A stretch of 25,277 nucleotides of DNA from positions 1 through 25,277 of the IMG/VR virus record IMGVR_UViG_3300042914_001817. One strand, written 5' to 3'. This stretch comes from a virus. Position numbers and translations under genes: made by a program. Positions 1 to 5,375 of this stretch are shown here, piece by piece. The notes under the pieces were generated by a model. That model was not told the origin of the DNA. It saw only the letters and a list, made by a program, of their open reading frames with translations, and did no database searches. Within the stretch, counting starts at the first letter, position 1; every line of letters starts with the position of its first letter.

Positions 1-55
1 TCTTATTCCGCCGACATTTTGGGGAGGCGTATCGGCGTGTCGCCTGTGAGGTGTA

Positions 56-148
56 TCACTTGTGGATACATTCACTCTCAATCTCGTGACCGAACTCCTC
101 AACGAGTTCCTCATAGATTTCATCCATATAATCTAAATAGTCTGACAT
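56..148 (-). CDS. small acidic protein, 30 aa, unknown function
   Basis: A 30-codon frame on the minus strand, starting MSDYLDYMDEIYEELVEEF and ending in a Cys-His-Lys tail. The ATG is preceded by AGAAAGGACAAAAT, the same GAAAGGA ribosome binding site used by the plus-strand genes here, and by a promoter of the window's TGTCA-N11 class (177-198). About a third of the residues are Asp or Glu and the whole looks like one amphipathic helix. I recognise no family. It is transcribed divergently from the gene at 422. The good ribosome binding site plus dedicated promoter is the case for its being real; the short length is the case against. Confidence 0.65.
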   Translation of the reverse strand: MSDYLDYMDEIYEELVEEFGHEIESECIHK

Positions 149-176
149 ATTTTGTCCTTTCTAACTAACTAATACT

Positions 177-198
177 ATCCTAACATAGACCACTGACA
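177..198 (-). promoter_or_regulatory. promoter, TGTCA-N11-TAGGAT class
   Basis: On the minus strand TGTCA (plus 194-198) lies 11 nt upstream of TAGGAT (plus 177-182), which precedes the small gene ending at 56. The same TGTCA-N11-TANNNT geometry occurs at seven plus-strand promoters in this window. No good -35 is visible at the usual 17-nt distance. Confidence 0.6.
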
Positions 199-236
199 TT
201 TTTGGGTGTTTTTCGGGTGTGTCGCAAAACTATTTT

Positions 237-252
237 TGTGATGTCTATCACA
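237..252. promoter_or_regulatory. CRP/GlxR-like palindrome
   Basis: TGTGATGTCTATCACA: both half sites match TGTGA-N6-TCACA exactly. This is the consensus of CRP-family regulators, including actinobacterial Crp/GlxR. It lies in the divergent intergenic region between the genes at 148 (minus) and 422 (plus). Confidence 0.6.
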
Positions 253-271
253 TGTCCGAAATGTCCGATTT
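253..271 (+). repeat. TGTCCGA motif, two tandem copies
   Basis: TGTCCGAA followed directly by ATGTCCGATTT. The motif recurs at 336, 1894, 4291 and 7509, and as an inverted pair at 8761-8778, always in noncoding DNA near CRP-like palindromes or tRNA. It is probably a binding site for a phage or host regulator. Confidence 0.5.
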
Positions 272-287
272 TATACAGCACGGGCGG

Positions 288-308
288 TTTTCCACAGGCT
301 GTGGATAA
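288..308. promoter_or_regulatory. inverted pair of DnaA-box-like sequences
   Basis: TTTTCCACA (one mismatch to TTATCCACA) faces TGTGGATAA (perfect, reverse) across GGC. It lies between two CRP-like palindromes upstream of the gene at 422. Four further DnaA-box pairs occur in the window. Confidence 0.55.
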
Positions 309-312
309 CTAA

Positions 313-328
313 TGTGATAAGAATCACA
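313..328. promoter_or_regulatory. CRP/GlxR-like palindrome
   Basis: TGTGATAAGAATCACA is a perfect TGTGA-N6-TCACA site 5 nt after a DnaA box. TGTCCGATTTGT follows at 336-347. The candidate promoter of the next gene is TTGCTT (361-366), 17 nt, TAGACT (384-389). Confidence 0.6.
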
Positions 329-335
329 CTAAAAA

Positions 336-347
336 TGTCCGATTTGT
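336..347 (+). repeat. TGTCCGATTTGT motif
   Basis: Identical 12-mer to those at 1894 and 4291, placed just upstream of the -35 region of the gene at 422. Confidence 0.5.
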
Positions 348-421
348 ACGCATTTTGGATTTGCTTTTTTGGGGTAAGTGTGTTAGACTTACAGAGTAAG
401 AAAATAAAGAAAGGGGCTAAA

Positions 422-589
422 ATGCTCACTGAAAAAACACTAAATAAAATCGTCTATGAATACCAGCATGGTGGTGTCCAAAATTATCACCCTGAAATCT
501 CACTATCTGAGCGCATGGCGTTGATAAAGTATCTCGCCAAAATGCCCTCTAAGTGTGCGCCTGAGTGTGAGGCAAGTCACACAAACTGA
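422..589 (+). CDS. hypothetical protein, 55 aa
   Basis: I start the gene at the ATG after AAAGAAAGGGGCTAAA and not at an upstream in-frame ATG at 314, because the upstream part overlaps the CRP-like site and the promoter. The product begins MLTEKTLNKIVYEYQHGG and has two Cys near the C-terminus (residues PSKCAPECEAS). It is soluble with no transmembrane stretch. I do not recognise the family. It is the first plus-strand gene of the window and is followed by a separate promoter for the next gene. Confidence 0.75.
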   Translation: MLTEKTLNKIVYEYQHGGVQNYHPEISLSERMALIKYLAKMPSKCAPECEASHTN

Positions 590-602
590 TCGGCGTGTCG
601 CC

Positions 603-631
603 TTGACTTTTACAAGTAAATATGAAATAAT
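603..631 (+). promoter_or_regulatory. sigma70-like promoter
   Basis: TTGACT (603-608), 17-nt spacer, AATAAT (626-631), about 33 nt before the ATG at 664. Confidence 0.5.
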
Positions 632-663
632 AGCACTATAACAAAATGAAAGAAGGTAGCAAA

Positions 664-858
664 ATGTCTGCTAATCTATATAATATCGAAAGCCTGCTAA
701 TTGGTAAGGCTTACCGCTCTCGCTCTGTTGAGGGTATCATTCAGGACGCTGAAAAATCAGATGTCTTCTACGCTGACGCTGAGGCGTATCGTGTTCGTAT
801 CCGCCCTACTCATGGGCTTCGTGATACTTATCGCATAGTGGCGGTGAGTGTGGCGTAA
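664..858 (+). CDS. hypothetical protein, 64 aa, paralogue of the gene at 1979
   Basis: The start is placed at the ATG following GAAAGAAGGTAGCAAA; an upstream in-frame ATG at 646 would put the ribosome binding site inside the gene. The product reads MSANLYNIESLLIGKAYRS and ends in RIVAVSVA. The pattern Y-[SN]-I-E-[SD]-LL-[IV]-G-[KQ]-x-YR near the N-terminus and the I-A-V-x-V-S C-terminus are shared with the protein at 1979-2176, so the two are paralogues. The beta-rich composition suggests a small SH3-like or OB-like fold, but that is a guess. Function unknown. Confidence 0.8.
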   Translation: MSANLYNIESLLIGKAYRSRSVEGIIQDAEKSDVFYADAEAYRVRIRPTHGLRDTYRIVAVSVA

Positions 859-892
859 GTCACATTCCCAATACCCCCAAAATCCCCCAATT

Positions 893-914
893 TGTCAGAC
901 CCCCCTGCTAGACT
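893..914 (+). promoter_or_regulatory. promoter, TGTCA-N11-TAGACT class with extended -10
   Basis: TGTCA (893-897), 11 nt, TGC-TAGACT (-10 at 909-914). No -35 is visible at 17 nt (CCCAAT). It drives the gene at 945. Confidence 0.65.
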
Positions 915-944
915 TACTAAATAACAAAACGAAAGGAAGTCAAA

Positions 945-1142
945 ATGACTTACACTATGACACTAGAAACCTTCAATGGTTCTACTAAAAAAATTAGCCT
1001 GCCTTCTAAAGGTGCGGTTGCTCAATTCATAACAACTTACCCAAGCCAACTACCTGTCGGCGTAGCGGTAAAAGTATCCTGCGACACTCTCGCAATTCGT
1101 GGCACAATTCGTGGCACACTTATCCCAACAAACTCAAACTAA
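945..1142 (+). CDS. hypothetical protein, 65 aa
   Basis: ATG after GAAAGGAAGTCAAA. The product (MTYTMTLETFNGSTKKI...) is rich in Thr and beta-branched residues with one Cys; C-terminally it carries the internal doublet IRGTIRGT. No family recognised. It begins an apparent operon running through the genes at 1160, 1423, 1611 and 1678, with 17-nt or overlapping junctions. Confidence 0.8.
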   Translation: MTYTMTLETFNGSTKKISLPSKGAVAQFITTYPSQLPVGVAVKVSCDTLAIRGTIRGTLIPTNSN

Positions 1143-1159
1143 GAATAGGAAAATAATAA

Positions 1160-1423
1160 ATGACTAACACAAATTTCAAAAACTATCCCTTCAATTTCAA
1201 GGGCATAAACTTTATTTCAAAAGTAGATACCACTCACCCTATCTACAACGCAATTAGCAAACTAACTGAACAAGAATTCGTGAATATAAATTCAATGGCT
1301 CTTTCAGAATATCTTTCAGATGTAGAAATTTCAATTGATAACCTTCAACAAATTCAAGATGAACTAAACAAACTAAACGACGGTGGAACTTATGCGTTTA
1401 TTGCATTAGGAGAAAATAAGTAA
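1160..1423 (+). CDS. hypothetical protein, 87 aa
   Basis: The frame starts MTNTNFKNYPFNFKGINF and runs to GENK. The ATG follows AATAGGAAAATAATAA, a weak GGA-type ribosome binding site 17 nt after the previous stop. A helical second half (NLQQIQDELNKLND) suggests a compact soluble protein. The stop TAA overlaps the next ATG by one base (TAATG), implying translational coupling. Codon use is markedly A-rich (many AAA, AAC and CAA), more so than in the gene before it. Function unknown. Confidence 0.8.
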   Translation: MTNTNFKNYPFNFKGINFISKVDTTHPIYNAISKLTEQEFVNINSMALSEYLSDVEISIDNLQQIQDELNKLNDGGTYAFIALGENK

Positions 1424-1614
1424 TGATGACTAGAAAAGACTATATCAAAACTTCAAACATTCTAAAAGGATTTGCTGATGAAATTCATCCGCAAGTTTTT
1501 GAAGATTTAGTTGAAGAATTCGCACAATACTTTCAAGCAGATAACGAAAGATTTGATAAAGCAAAATTCGAAAAGGCTTGCGGAATTGACGAGTTAGGAC
1601 TAATACCAGCATGA
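1423..1614 (+). CDS. hypothetical protein, 63 aa
   Basis: It starts MMTRKDYIKTSNILKGF at TAATGATG; the second ATG (1426) is an equally possible start. An acidic helical core (FEDLVEEFAQYF) follows. The pattern MTRKDYxxxxxIL...F..YF..DN..FD..KF..AC is familiar from small uncharacterised phage proteins, but no function is known to me. It is coupled to the preceding and following genes by start-stop overlaps. Confidence 0.8.
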   Translation: MMTRKDYIKTSNILKGFADEIHPQVFEDLVEEFAQYFQADNERFDKAKFEKACGIDELGLIPA

Positions 1615-1697
1615 GCAGATTTCTAACAACACTTGTTCAAATTTCTTTGTTGCTTTCTATTTATTGGATAATTAGAATTGCCAAAAAAGAAATTTAG
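1611..1697 (+). CDS. single-span membrane peptide, 28 aa
   Basis: ATGA overlap with the previous stop. The product MSRFLTTLVQISLLLSIYWI continues with RIAKKEI: a short polar N-terminus, about 17 hydrophobic residues and a Lys-rich end. This is the layout of a single-pass inner-membrane peptide with its basic end in the cytoplasm. Such miniproteins in phages often modulate host membrane functions, but nothing specific can be claimed. The overlap-coupled position supports expression. Confidence 0.55.
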   Translation: MSRFLTTLVQISLLLSIYWIIRIAKKEI

Positions 1698-1773
1698 ATT
1701 TGAAACATGTAAGGTCTGCGGTAGAATTTTTATCGCAGATCTAAAATGTTTTGTGTGCGCTGCTAAACAATAA
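1678..1773 (+). CDS. zinc-ribbon-like miniprotein, 31 aa
   Basis: TTG start inside the end of the previous gene, in another frame. The product is PKKKFRFETCKVCGRIF followed by IADLKCFVCAAKQ, giving two CxxC pairs (C-K-V-C and C-F-V-C) 14 residues apart, as in rubredoxin-knuckle or zinc-ribbon peptides. No ATG is available, so the TTG is uncertain, but the conserved zinc spacing in such a short frame argues it is coding. Similar short CxxC...CxxC peptides occur at 2225 and 13270. Confidence 0.45.
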   Translation: MPKKKFRFETCKVCGRIFIADLKCFVCAAKQ

Positions 1774-1803
1774 TTGAAATTTCAACAAAAAGCCCCCGTG
1801 GGG

Positions 1804-1824
1804 TTTTCCACAGGTTTATCCACA
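1804..1824 (+). promoter_or_regulatory. direct pair of DnaA-box-like sequences
   Basis: TTTTCCACA (1804-1812) and TTATCCACA (1816-1824) in the same orientation, 12 bp start to start, followed 10 bp later by a CRP-like palindrome. Confidence 0.55.
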
Positions 1825-1833
1825 GGGCGATTT

Positions 1834-1849
1834 TGTGATATTTATCACT
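1834..1849. promoter_or_regulatory. CRP/GlxR-like palindrome
   Basis: TGTGATATTTATCACT, one mismatch to TGTGA-N6-TCACA. A weaker half-matching site TGTGATTTTTCCCACA follows at 1861-1876. The 205-nt gap 1774-1978 thus carries the DnaA pair, this site, a TGTCCGATTTGT motif and a promoter, and no gene. Confidence 0.55.
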
Positions 1850-1893
1850 TTACGCAGCGATGTGATTTTTCCCACAAAAATATTTTTTCAAAA

Positions 1894-1905
1894 TGTCCGA
1901 TTTGT
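1894..1905 (+). repeat. TGTCCGATTTGT motif
   Basis: The same 12-mer as at 336 and 4291, 14 nt upstream of the -35 box at 1919. Confidence 0.5.
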
Positions 1906-1918
1906 TATGATTTTCGAT

Positions 1919-1947
1919 TTGAAAATGTCAGACCAAAATGATAGGCT
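1919..1947 (+). promoter_or_regulatory. promoter with -35, TGTCAGAC in spacer, extended -10
   Basis: TTGAAA (1919-1924), 17-nt spacer containing TGTCA (1926-1930), TGA-TAGGCT (-10 at 1942-1947). TGTCA is 11 nt from the -10, as in the other members. Confidence 0.7.
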
Positions 1948-1978
1948 GGAAGCCTAGAAAGTAAGAAAGGAGTTTTCA

Positions 1979-2176
1979 ATGAGAAGTTATTCAATTGAAG
2001 ATTTATTAGTAGGACAATTTTACAGACCTACTTCGTTGGCTCGCCGTTATCAAGGTGGAGAAATAAACTACGCTACTAAGCGTGATGACATTTGGGTAGG
2101 AGAGAATTTTCAAGCCTACGCTATTCGCTTCAATGGTCATAAATGGGCGACTATTGCGGTCAGGGTGTCCGACTAA
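1979..2176 (+). CDS. hypothetical protein, 65 aa, paralogue of the gene at 664
   Basis: The start follows AAGAAAGGAGTTTTCA. The product begins MRSYSIEDLLVGQFYRPTSL and ends WATIAVRVSD. It aligns with the 664 protein at the N-terminal [IV]E[SD]LL[IV]G..YR block and the C-terminal TIAVRVS/IVAVSVA block. Both copies have their own regulated promoters, which suggests duplication followed by separate control. Function unknown; a small beta-barrel is plausible. Confidence 0.8.
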   Translation: MRSYSIEDLLVGQFYRPTSLARRYQGGEINYATKRDDIWVGENFQAYAIRFNGHKWATIAVRVSD

Positions 2177-2177
2177 A

Positions 2178-2199
2178 TGTCAGACCCCAATGCTAGGAT
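2178..2199 (+). promoter_or_regulatory. promoter, TGTCA-N11-TAGGAT class
   Basis: TGTCA (2178-2182), 11 nt, TGC-TAGGAT (2194-2199); no clear -35 hexamer at 17 nt. It overlaps the region just after the preceding stop codon. Confidence 0.65.
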
Positions 2200-2224
2200 T
2201 AGAAAAGAAAGAAAGGATAACTAA

Positions 2225-2413
2225 ATGAAAACTAATATGTCGCTTAGAGAAATTGAAGATTTAGGTTTCTCACTTCAGGATAATATCTGCGTGTTTTGTT
2301 CAGCAACAATGAATAAGGAAATGCGAATTTGCTTCGGTTGCGGAGAATATAAAGGTGTAATAAATATTGTTGAGGCAGTAGGATACTATGGAAAGGAAGT
2401 TCTACCACTATGA
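2225..2413 (+). CDS. zinc-ribbon-like small protein, 62 aa
   Basis: ATG after GAAAGGATAACTAA. Residues about 22-25 give C-V-F-C and residues about 37-40 give C-F-G-C (ICFGCGEYKG), a two-knuckle zinc ribbon. Small zinc ribbons in phages often bind nucleic acid or host RNA polymerase, but no specific family is recognised. The C-terminus ends at an ATGA overlap with the next gene. Confidence 0.75.
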   Translation: MKTNMSLREIEDLGFSLQDNICVFCSATMNKEMRICFGCGEYKGVINIVEAVGYYGKEVLPL

Positions 2414-2568
2414 AAAAAAATGTTCTAATTAGTTTTGTTACTGAGGCTGATACCGATTTACAGGCGGTATTCAACCTAAATAAAATTTTGTTCCAATTGT
2501 CTGATAGCGATTTGGTAAAATTTGATGTTTTTGATGTTGTTGAGTGTGACGGAGTAGGAGTAAAGTAA
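2410..2568 (+). CDS. hypothetical protein, 52 aa
   Basis: It starts at ATGA overlapping the previous stop. Product MKKNVLISFVTEADTDLQAV... continuing to ECDGVGVK; its stop abuts the next ATG with no gap. The N-terminal beta strand followed by an acidic helix and another strand suggests a small ferredoxin-like fold. No homologue recognised. Its place between two coupled genes supports translation. Confidence 0.7.
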   Translation: MKKNVLISFVTEADTDLQAVFNLNKILFQLSDSDLVKFDVFDVVECDGVGVK

Positions 2569-3066
2569 ATGGGATTAGATATGTATCTTCATGCTAAGAA
2601 GTATGTTGAAAAAATCGACTGGACTAAGTTAGATCGAGATAATGGTCTAGGTATGGATAGTCCAGAAGTGGTAAATCCACTTTGGAATGAAATTGTCGAT
2701 ACCGCTGGAATGTCAGATGTCGCTACCGATATCTATGGCGTTCATGTTGAAGTAACTTGTGCCTATTGGCGTAAGTCTAATCAAATTCATAAATGGTTTG
2801 TTGATAATGTTCAAGGCGGTAACGATAACTGCGGTGAATACTATGTTTCTAATGAGAAACTAAATCAACTTAGAGAAACTTGTCGTCAAGCCTTATTTGC
2901 TAAAGACCCTTCACTATTGCCACCACAGGCAGGATTTTTCTTTGGCTCATACGATATAGATGAATGGTATTGGCAGGATATCAAGGACACTATCAAGAAA
3001 ATCGACAGAGTTTTGGCTCTGCCCGATATGTCCAAATTGTCCTTTTACTACACTTCATCGTGGTAA
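2569..3066 (+). CDS. conserved phage hypothetical protein (MGLDMYL family), 165 aa
   Basis: The product begins MGLDMYLHAKKYVEKIDW. It carries AYWRKSNQIHKWFVDNVQ (residues about 66-83), then a CGEYYVS block and the segment LLPPQAGFFFGSYDIDEWYW. I know this combination (MGLDMYL, YWRK-N-IH-WFV, EYYVS, GFFFGS, D-YYW-D) as a widespread uncharacterised family of phage and bacterial proteins. The conserved aromatic and charged blocks look enzymatic or ligand-binding, but no activity is established that I know of. It is translationally coupled to 2410-2568. Confidence 0.85.
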   Translation: MGLDMYLHAKKYVEKIDWTKLDRDNGLGMDSPEVVNPLWNEIVDTAGMSDVATDIYGVHVEVTCAYWRKSNQIHKWFVDNVQGGNDNCGEYYVSNEKLNQLRETCRQALFAKDPSLLPPQAGFFFGSYDIDEWYWQDIKDTIKKIDRVLALPDMSKLSFYYTSSW

Positions 3067-3080
3067 AGGCTTCGGGGGAT

Positions 3081-3109
3081 TTGATTTTGTCAGTCCCCCA
3101 TGATAGGCT
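3081..3109 (+). promoter_or_regulatory. promoter with -35, TGTCAG in spacer, extended -10
   Basis: TTGATT (3081-3086), 17-nt spacer containing TGTCA (3088-3092), TGA-TAGGCT (3104-3109). It drives the run of genes from 3138 to 4245. Confidence 0.7.
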
Positions 3110-3137
3110 CTAGGTATTGAACGAAAGGAAATGAAAA

Positions 3138-3350
3138 ATGGATAAATTAGAATACGCACTAAGGACTATTGCTAACTGCGACCTATGCTACGGCAAGGGT
3201 TATCAAGGTTGGGCTAATGGCGAGGACTTTGATATTGAGGACTGCGAGTGTAATATTTATGGAATTATTTTAGATGATGACGGCTCAGTAATCTATGATA
3301 ATGGTTTGCTAAGTGAGCCAGAATTATTTTTGACTAGAGAGGCTAACTAA
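3138..3350 (+). CDS. Cys-rich hypothetical protein, 70 aa
   Basis: ATG after GAAAGGAAATGAAAA. Residues about 14-17 give CDLC, followed by the GKGYQGW segment, and residues about 36-38 give CEC (IEDCECNIYG). The CxxC-x-GKG pattern resembles the DnaJ-type CxxCxGxG zinc motif, but only one full and one partial copy are present. The rest is acidic. It may be a small zinc protein; function unknown. One base separates it from the next gene. Confidence 0.75.
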   Translation: MDKLEYALRTIANCDLCYGKGYQGWANGEDFDIEDCECNIYGIILDDDGSVIYDNGLLSEPELFLTREAN

Positions 3351-3351
3351 A

Positions 3352-3651
3352 ATGGGAAGTAATTTTGCTAACGAAATGGCTAGTGGCGTGTTAGATGATT
3401 TAGGTATTCACTTAGATTTGGAAACTCAGATAGGAATTCACTTGTCGTCTAATCACTATCCGCCAGTGCCTAAATTTATGGTTCCAATTTGTATTGAAGC
3501 GATAGATGCCGTCAATGATGCGGGACTTTGGGATTTAGAAATTCCTATGCCTGAAGGAGTGACCTATAAAGGTTTGACTGCTGCGCCAGCATGGGCTATT
3601 ATTGAACAACACCACTTACAGGCTTGGCTAATTGAAAGAGAGGAAGTCTAA
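3352..3651 (+). CDS. conserved actinophage-type hypothetical protein, 99 aa
   Basis: Product MGSNFANEMASGVLDDLGIH..., with the segment LSSNHYPPVPKFMVPICIEA (about 31-50), an LPEGV-like MPEGVTYKG and a C-terminal HLQAWL. The block SSNHYPPVP...MVP.CIEAIDA is one I associate with small uncharacterised proteins common in actinobacteriophages. No enzymatic motif is obvious. The stop overlaps the next ATG by one base. Confidence 0.8.
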   Translation: MGSNFANEMASGVLDDLGIHLDLETQIGIHLSSNHYPPVPKFMVPICIEAIDAVNDAGLWDLEIPMPEGVTYKGLTAAPAWAIIEQHHLQAWLIEREEV

Positions 3652-3791
3652 TGAAATTTGATGAAATGCTAGGAAAGGTGCTTGAAATATTCCCTGAAGC
3701 ACTATTCCATGATGATGAAACAGGTGAGGTAGTAATCTCAACAGGCTTCAGACTTGTAAATGACGAATTAGTAGCAATGGAGGAAATCTAA
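3651..3791 (+). CDS. conserved phage hypothetical protein, 46 aa
   Basis: TAATG start-stop overlap with the previous gene and GAGAGGAAG as ribosome binding site. Product MKFDEMLGKVLEIFPEALF, then an acidic turn and STGFRLVNDELVAMEEI. The MKFDxML.KVLE..P.A...dd.tGe..I.T...l pattern is familiar from actinophage genomes. One base separates its stop from the next ATG. Function unknown. Confidence 0.8.
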   Translation: MKFDEMLGKVLEIFPEALFHDDETGEVVISTGFRLVNDELVAMEEI

Positions 3792-3792
3792 A

Positions 3793-4002
3793 ATGGAATA
3801 CACTTATTCACTTACCACTTCCTATGACGGAAGCCTTGTAAATACCCTGCGAGTTTCAGACTTACTTGAAGCCGTAAATGCGTGGGATAAATGCGTAGAC
3901 TTTGGCGATGCTAATGAATACGCAACCTATAATCTTTCAGACCCAACAGGAAAAATGTATACTAAAACTTTTTATCGTAATGGAGAGGTAGTGGTGCGCT
4001 AA
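3793..4002 (+). CDS. hypothetical protein, 69 aa
   Basis: ATG after GGAGGAAATCTAAA, which lies inside the end of the previous gene. Product MEYTYSLTTSYDGSLVNTLR... ends FYRNGEVVVR; alternating strands and one helix (VSDLLEAVNAWDKCV) suggest a small alpha/beta fold. No family recognised. Its stop directly precedes the next ATG. Confidence 0.8.
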   Translation: MEYTYSLTTSYDGSLVNTLRVSDLLEAVNAWDKCVDFGDANEYATYNLSDPTGKMYTKTFYRNGEVVVR

Positions 4003-4245
4003 ATGTCTGATACAATAAATAGCATGAAGTTAGTTCCAGCGGATCTACTAAAGCCAGACCAACTAATGGAGGGCGACCTAATAAAAATCGGTGAAGATAT
4101 TGTAGAAGTAATTGAAATATCTAGCGATGGCGCTGCCGATAATTGGTTTATTGAAACTAAAGATGAGTTTGGTGAAAAAGAAACTTTTACTTTTCACTAT
4201 ACTGAATCTATTCCGCTTTATGTATTTATTGAAACAATGGAATAA
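4003..4245 (+). CDS. SH3/KOW-like hypothetical protein, 80 aa
   Basis: It starts directly after the previous stop. Product MSDTINSMKLVPADLLKPDQ, then EGDLIKIGEDIVEVIEI and a five-strand pattern through FIETKDEFGEKETFTFHYTE. The L-x-P-x-D-L...G-D-x-I-x-I...V-x-V pattern resembles small SH3-fold phage proteins that govern 'level and duration' type processing or nucleic-acid binding; this is fold-level inference only. Last gene before a hairpin and a regulatory gap. Confidence 0.75.
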   Translation: MSDTINSMKLVPADLLKPDQLMEGDLIKIGEDIVEVIEISSDGAADNWFIETKDEFGEKETFTFHYTESIPLYVFIETME

Positions 4246-4254
4246 ATAAAAAGT

Positions 4255-4280
4255 ATTTTGTGTGCTTCCCCGCACAAAAT
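4255..4280 (+). terminator. hairpin after the 3138-4245 operon, terminator-like
   Basis: ATTTTGTG (4255-4262) pairs with CACAAAAT (4273-4280) across a 10-nt C-rich loop. It stands 10 nt after a stop codon, with an A-rich upstream side but no T tract downstream, so termination on the plus strand would be weak. Confidence 0.4.
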
Positions 4281-4290
4281 GCCCCCGTGC

Positions 4291-4302
4291 TGTCCGATTT
4301 GT
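4291..4302 (+). repeat. TGTCCGATTTGT motif
   Basis: Same 12-mer as at 336 and 1894, 15 nt before a CRP-like half-perfect palindrome. Confidence 0.5.
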
Positions 4303-4316
4303 ACCAATTGTTCTCA

Positions 4317-4332
4317 TGTGTTTAAGATCACA
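4317..4332. promoter_or_regulatory. CRP/GlxR-like palindrome
   Basis: TGTGTTTAAGATCACA, one mismatch to TGTGA-N6-TCACA, upstream of the promoter at 4363. Confidence 0.5.
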
Positions 4333-4362
4333 TTAAAAAGCCCCCCGAAATCTCCCCCTGGA

Positions 4363-4391
4363 TTGAAATTGTCAGTCGCTTCTGATAAGAT
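4363..4391 (+). promoter_or_regulatory. promoter with -35, TGTCAG in spacer, extended -10
   Basis: TTGAAA (4363-4368), 17 nt containing TGTCA (4370-4374), TGA-TAAGAT (4386-4391). Confidence 0.7.
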
Positions 4392-4416
4392 TATTTATCT
4401 AAACGAAAGGCAAGAA

Positions 4417-4689
4417 ATGTTATCAACCGCATTAGCAATACAGACCGCAACAAAAGACGCAGTTCATGACGAGGAAGTTATGGGAATGGCGTCTGCTATA
4501 TTTCACCATAGAAACGAAATGAGCGATGAAGCATTTGCTCAAGCAATGTATATGTATTCTGCTCATCTATCAGCGATGACTGCTACTCTAGTTACTCATG
4601 CCTGCTTGACTGAAAGTCAGATAGGCGATATGCTAGAAACTATCAAAGAATTTGACTCACTAGGAAAGGACATAACAAATGGAAACTAA
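4417..4689 (+). CDS. helical hypothetical protein, 90 aa
   Basis: I use the ATG after AAACGAAAGGCAAGAA; an in-frame ATG 53 codons earlier (4258) would run through the hairpin, the CRP-like site and the promoter. The product is almost wholly helical (MLSTALAIQTATKDAVHDEE ... MYMYSAHLSAMTATLVTHA), Met/Ala-rich and acidic, ending DITNGN. The middle of the protein has HHRNEMSDEAFAQAMYMYSAHLS-like heptads. No family recognised. It overlaps the next gene by 11 nt. Confidence 0.75.
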   Translation: MLSTALAIQTATKDAVHDEEVMGMASAIFHHRNEMSDEAFAQAMYMYSAHLSAMTATLVTHACLTESQIGDMLETIKEFDSLGKDITNGN

Positions 4690-5119
4690 TGAAACAGTAG
4701 CGCCTGAGCATTATAACCCCAACCAACTCGTAACCTATAAAGTTATTGAGAGTGGTACTGCAAAATATCCAACTGTAAAGGTTGTAGATCTTGAATGGGA
4801 TTTACATCAGAATCGTTCGAATGTTGCAAACCTATCTCAATATATTTCTAAAGTAAATCAGTTAGAGAATCAACTTGCTAACTATCTTGAAATGGATTCA
4901 GAAGAAATTGTTTCAGATATTTGTAGCATCTTTGGATTCAATCCAACTAAGGAAATTGAATTTGAAGCAACTGCAACAATTACTGGTCGTGTATTAGTTG
5001 CACTATCAGACCTTGCAAACTTTGATATTGATGACATTGATTTGACTGTTTATGCAGATTCACACTCACATGATGTTGAAGTTGATGTGGAGGTTGACCA
5101 CATTAGTCGCATAGACTAA
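4679..5119 (+). CDS. hypothetical protein, 146 aa
   Basis: ATG 11 nt inside the previous gene, with GGAAAGGACATAACAA as its ribosome binding site. Residues 1-30 form an extended start, 40-75 a likely coiled helix (SNVANLSQYISKVNQLENQL), and 95-146 a beta-rich acidic tail with alternating D/E and V/H (HSHDVEVDVEVDH). The C-terminal pattern E-x-E-A-T-A-T-I-T-G-R-V recalls small phage proteins of unknown role. The acidic, coiled build fits a DNA-mimic or scaffold as well as anything; not resolved. Confidence 0.8.
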   Translation: METNETVAPEHYNPNQLVTYKVIESGTAKYPTVKVVDLEWDLHQNRSNVANLSQYISKVNQLENQLANYLEMDSEEIVSDICSIFGFNPTKEIEFEATATITGRVLVALSDLANFDIDDIDLTVYADSHSHDVEVDVEVDHISRID

Positions 5120-5127
5120 AAAAAAGA

Positions 5128-5154
5128 CCTGAGCAAGTCTATAAACTGCTCCTG
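5128..5154 (+). repeat. 3'-UTR hairpin repeat, copy 1
   Basis: CCTGAGCAAG...TAAACTGCTCC: GAGCA (5131-5135) pairs with TGCTC (5147-5151), 11 nt apart, a few nt after a stop codon. Copies at 6773, 7294 and 8631. Confidence 0.6.
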
Positions 5155-5165
5155 CCCACGGGCGG

Positions 5166-5181
5166 TGTGATCTTTATCACA
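5166..5181. promoter_or_regulatory. CRP/GlxR-like palindrome
   Basis: TGTGATCTTTATCACA, perfect TGTGA-N6-TCACA, ending 9 nt upstream of the -35 box at 5191, an activator-type distance. Confidence 0.65.
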
Positions 5182-5190
5182 TTTGAGATT

Positions 5191-5219
5191 TTGACATTTT
5201 TTTGTGTTTATGATAAGAT
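5191..5219 (+). promoter_or_regulatory. sigma70-like promoter, leaderless start
   Basis: TTGACA (5191-5196), 17 nt, TGA-TAAGAT (5214-5219); the ATG at 5226 lies 6 nt after the -10. Confidence 0.75.
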
Positions 5220-5225
5220 TATTTT

Positions 5226-5375
5226 ATGAAGAAAACACCAGAGGAATTACGCAGGCTTATGGAATTACGCCGTAGCAATGCTGCCTCTGCCGTACCCTCA
5301 AAAAAGAAATACAATAGAAAGAAAAGTCAGTCCTCGCTGATACAATTGAGGAAAGAAAGGGCCCCCCATGACTAA
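5226..5375 (+). CDS. basic small protein, 49 aa, leaderless mRNA
   Basis: The ATG sits 6 nt after a -10 box and has no ribosome binding site, so its mRNA should be leaderless. The product starts MKKTPEELRRLMELRRSNAA, followed by a Lys/Arg-rich segment (PSKKKYNRKKSQSS) and LIQLRKERAPHD. Strongly basic: a nucleic-acid-binding role is likely by composition only. It overlaps the next gene by 8 nt; the GAAAGAAAGG ribosome binding site of the Gp88-like gene lies in its last codons, which couples the two. Confidence 0.75.
   Translation: MKKTPEELRRLMELRRSNAASAVPSKKKYNRKKSQSSLIQLRKERAPHD

Noticed and set aside
314-421. Upstream extension of the 55-aa gene to the ATG at 314.
   Set aside because: It would start inside a CRP-like palindrome and cross the promoter; the ribosome binding site favours 422.
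4258-4416. Upstream extension of the 90-aa gene to the ATG at 4258.
   Set aside because: It covers a hairpin, a CRP-like site and the promoter at 4363-4391.
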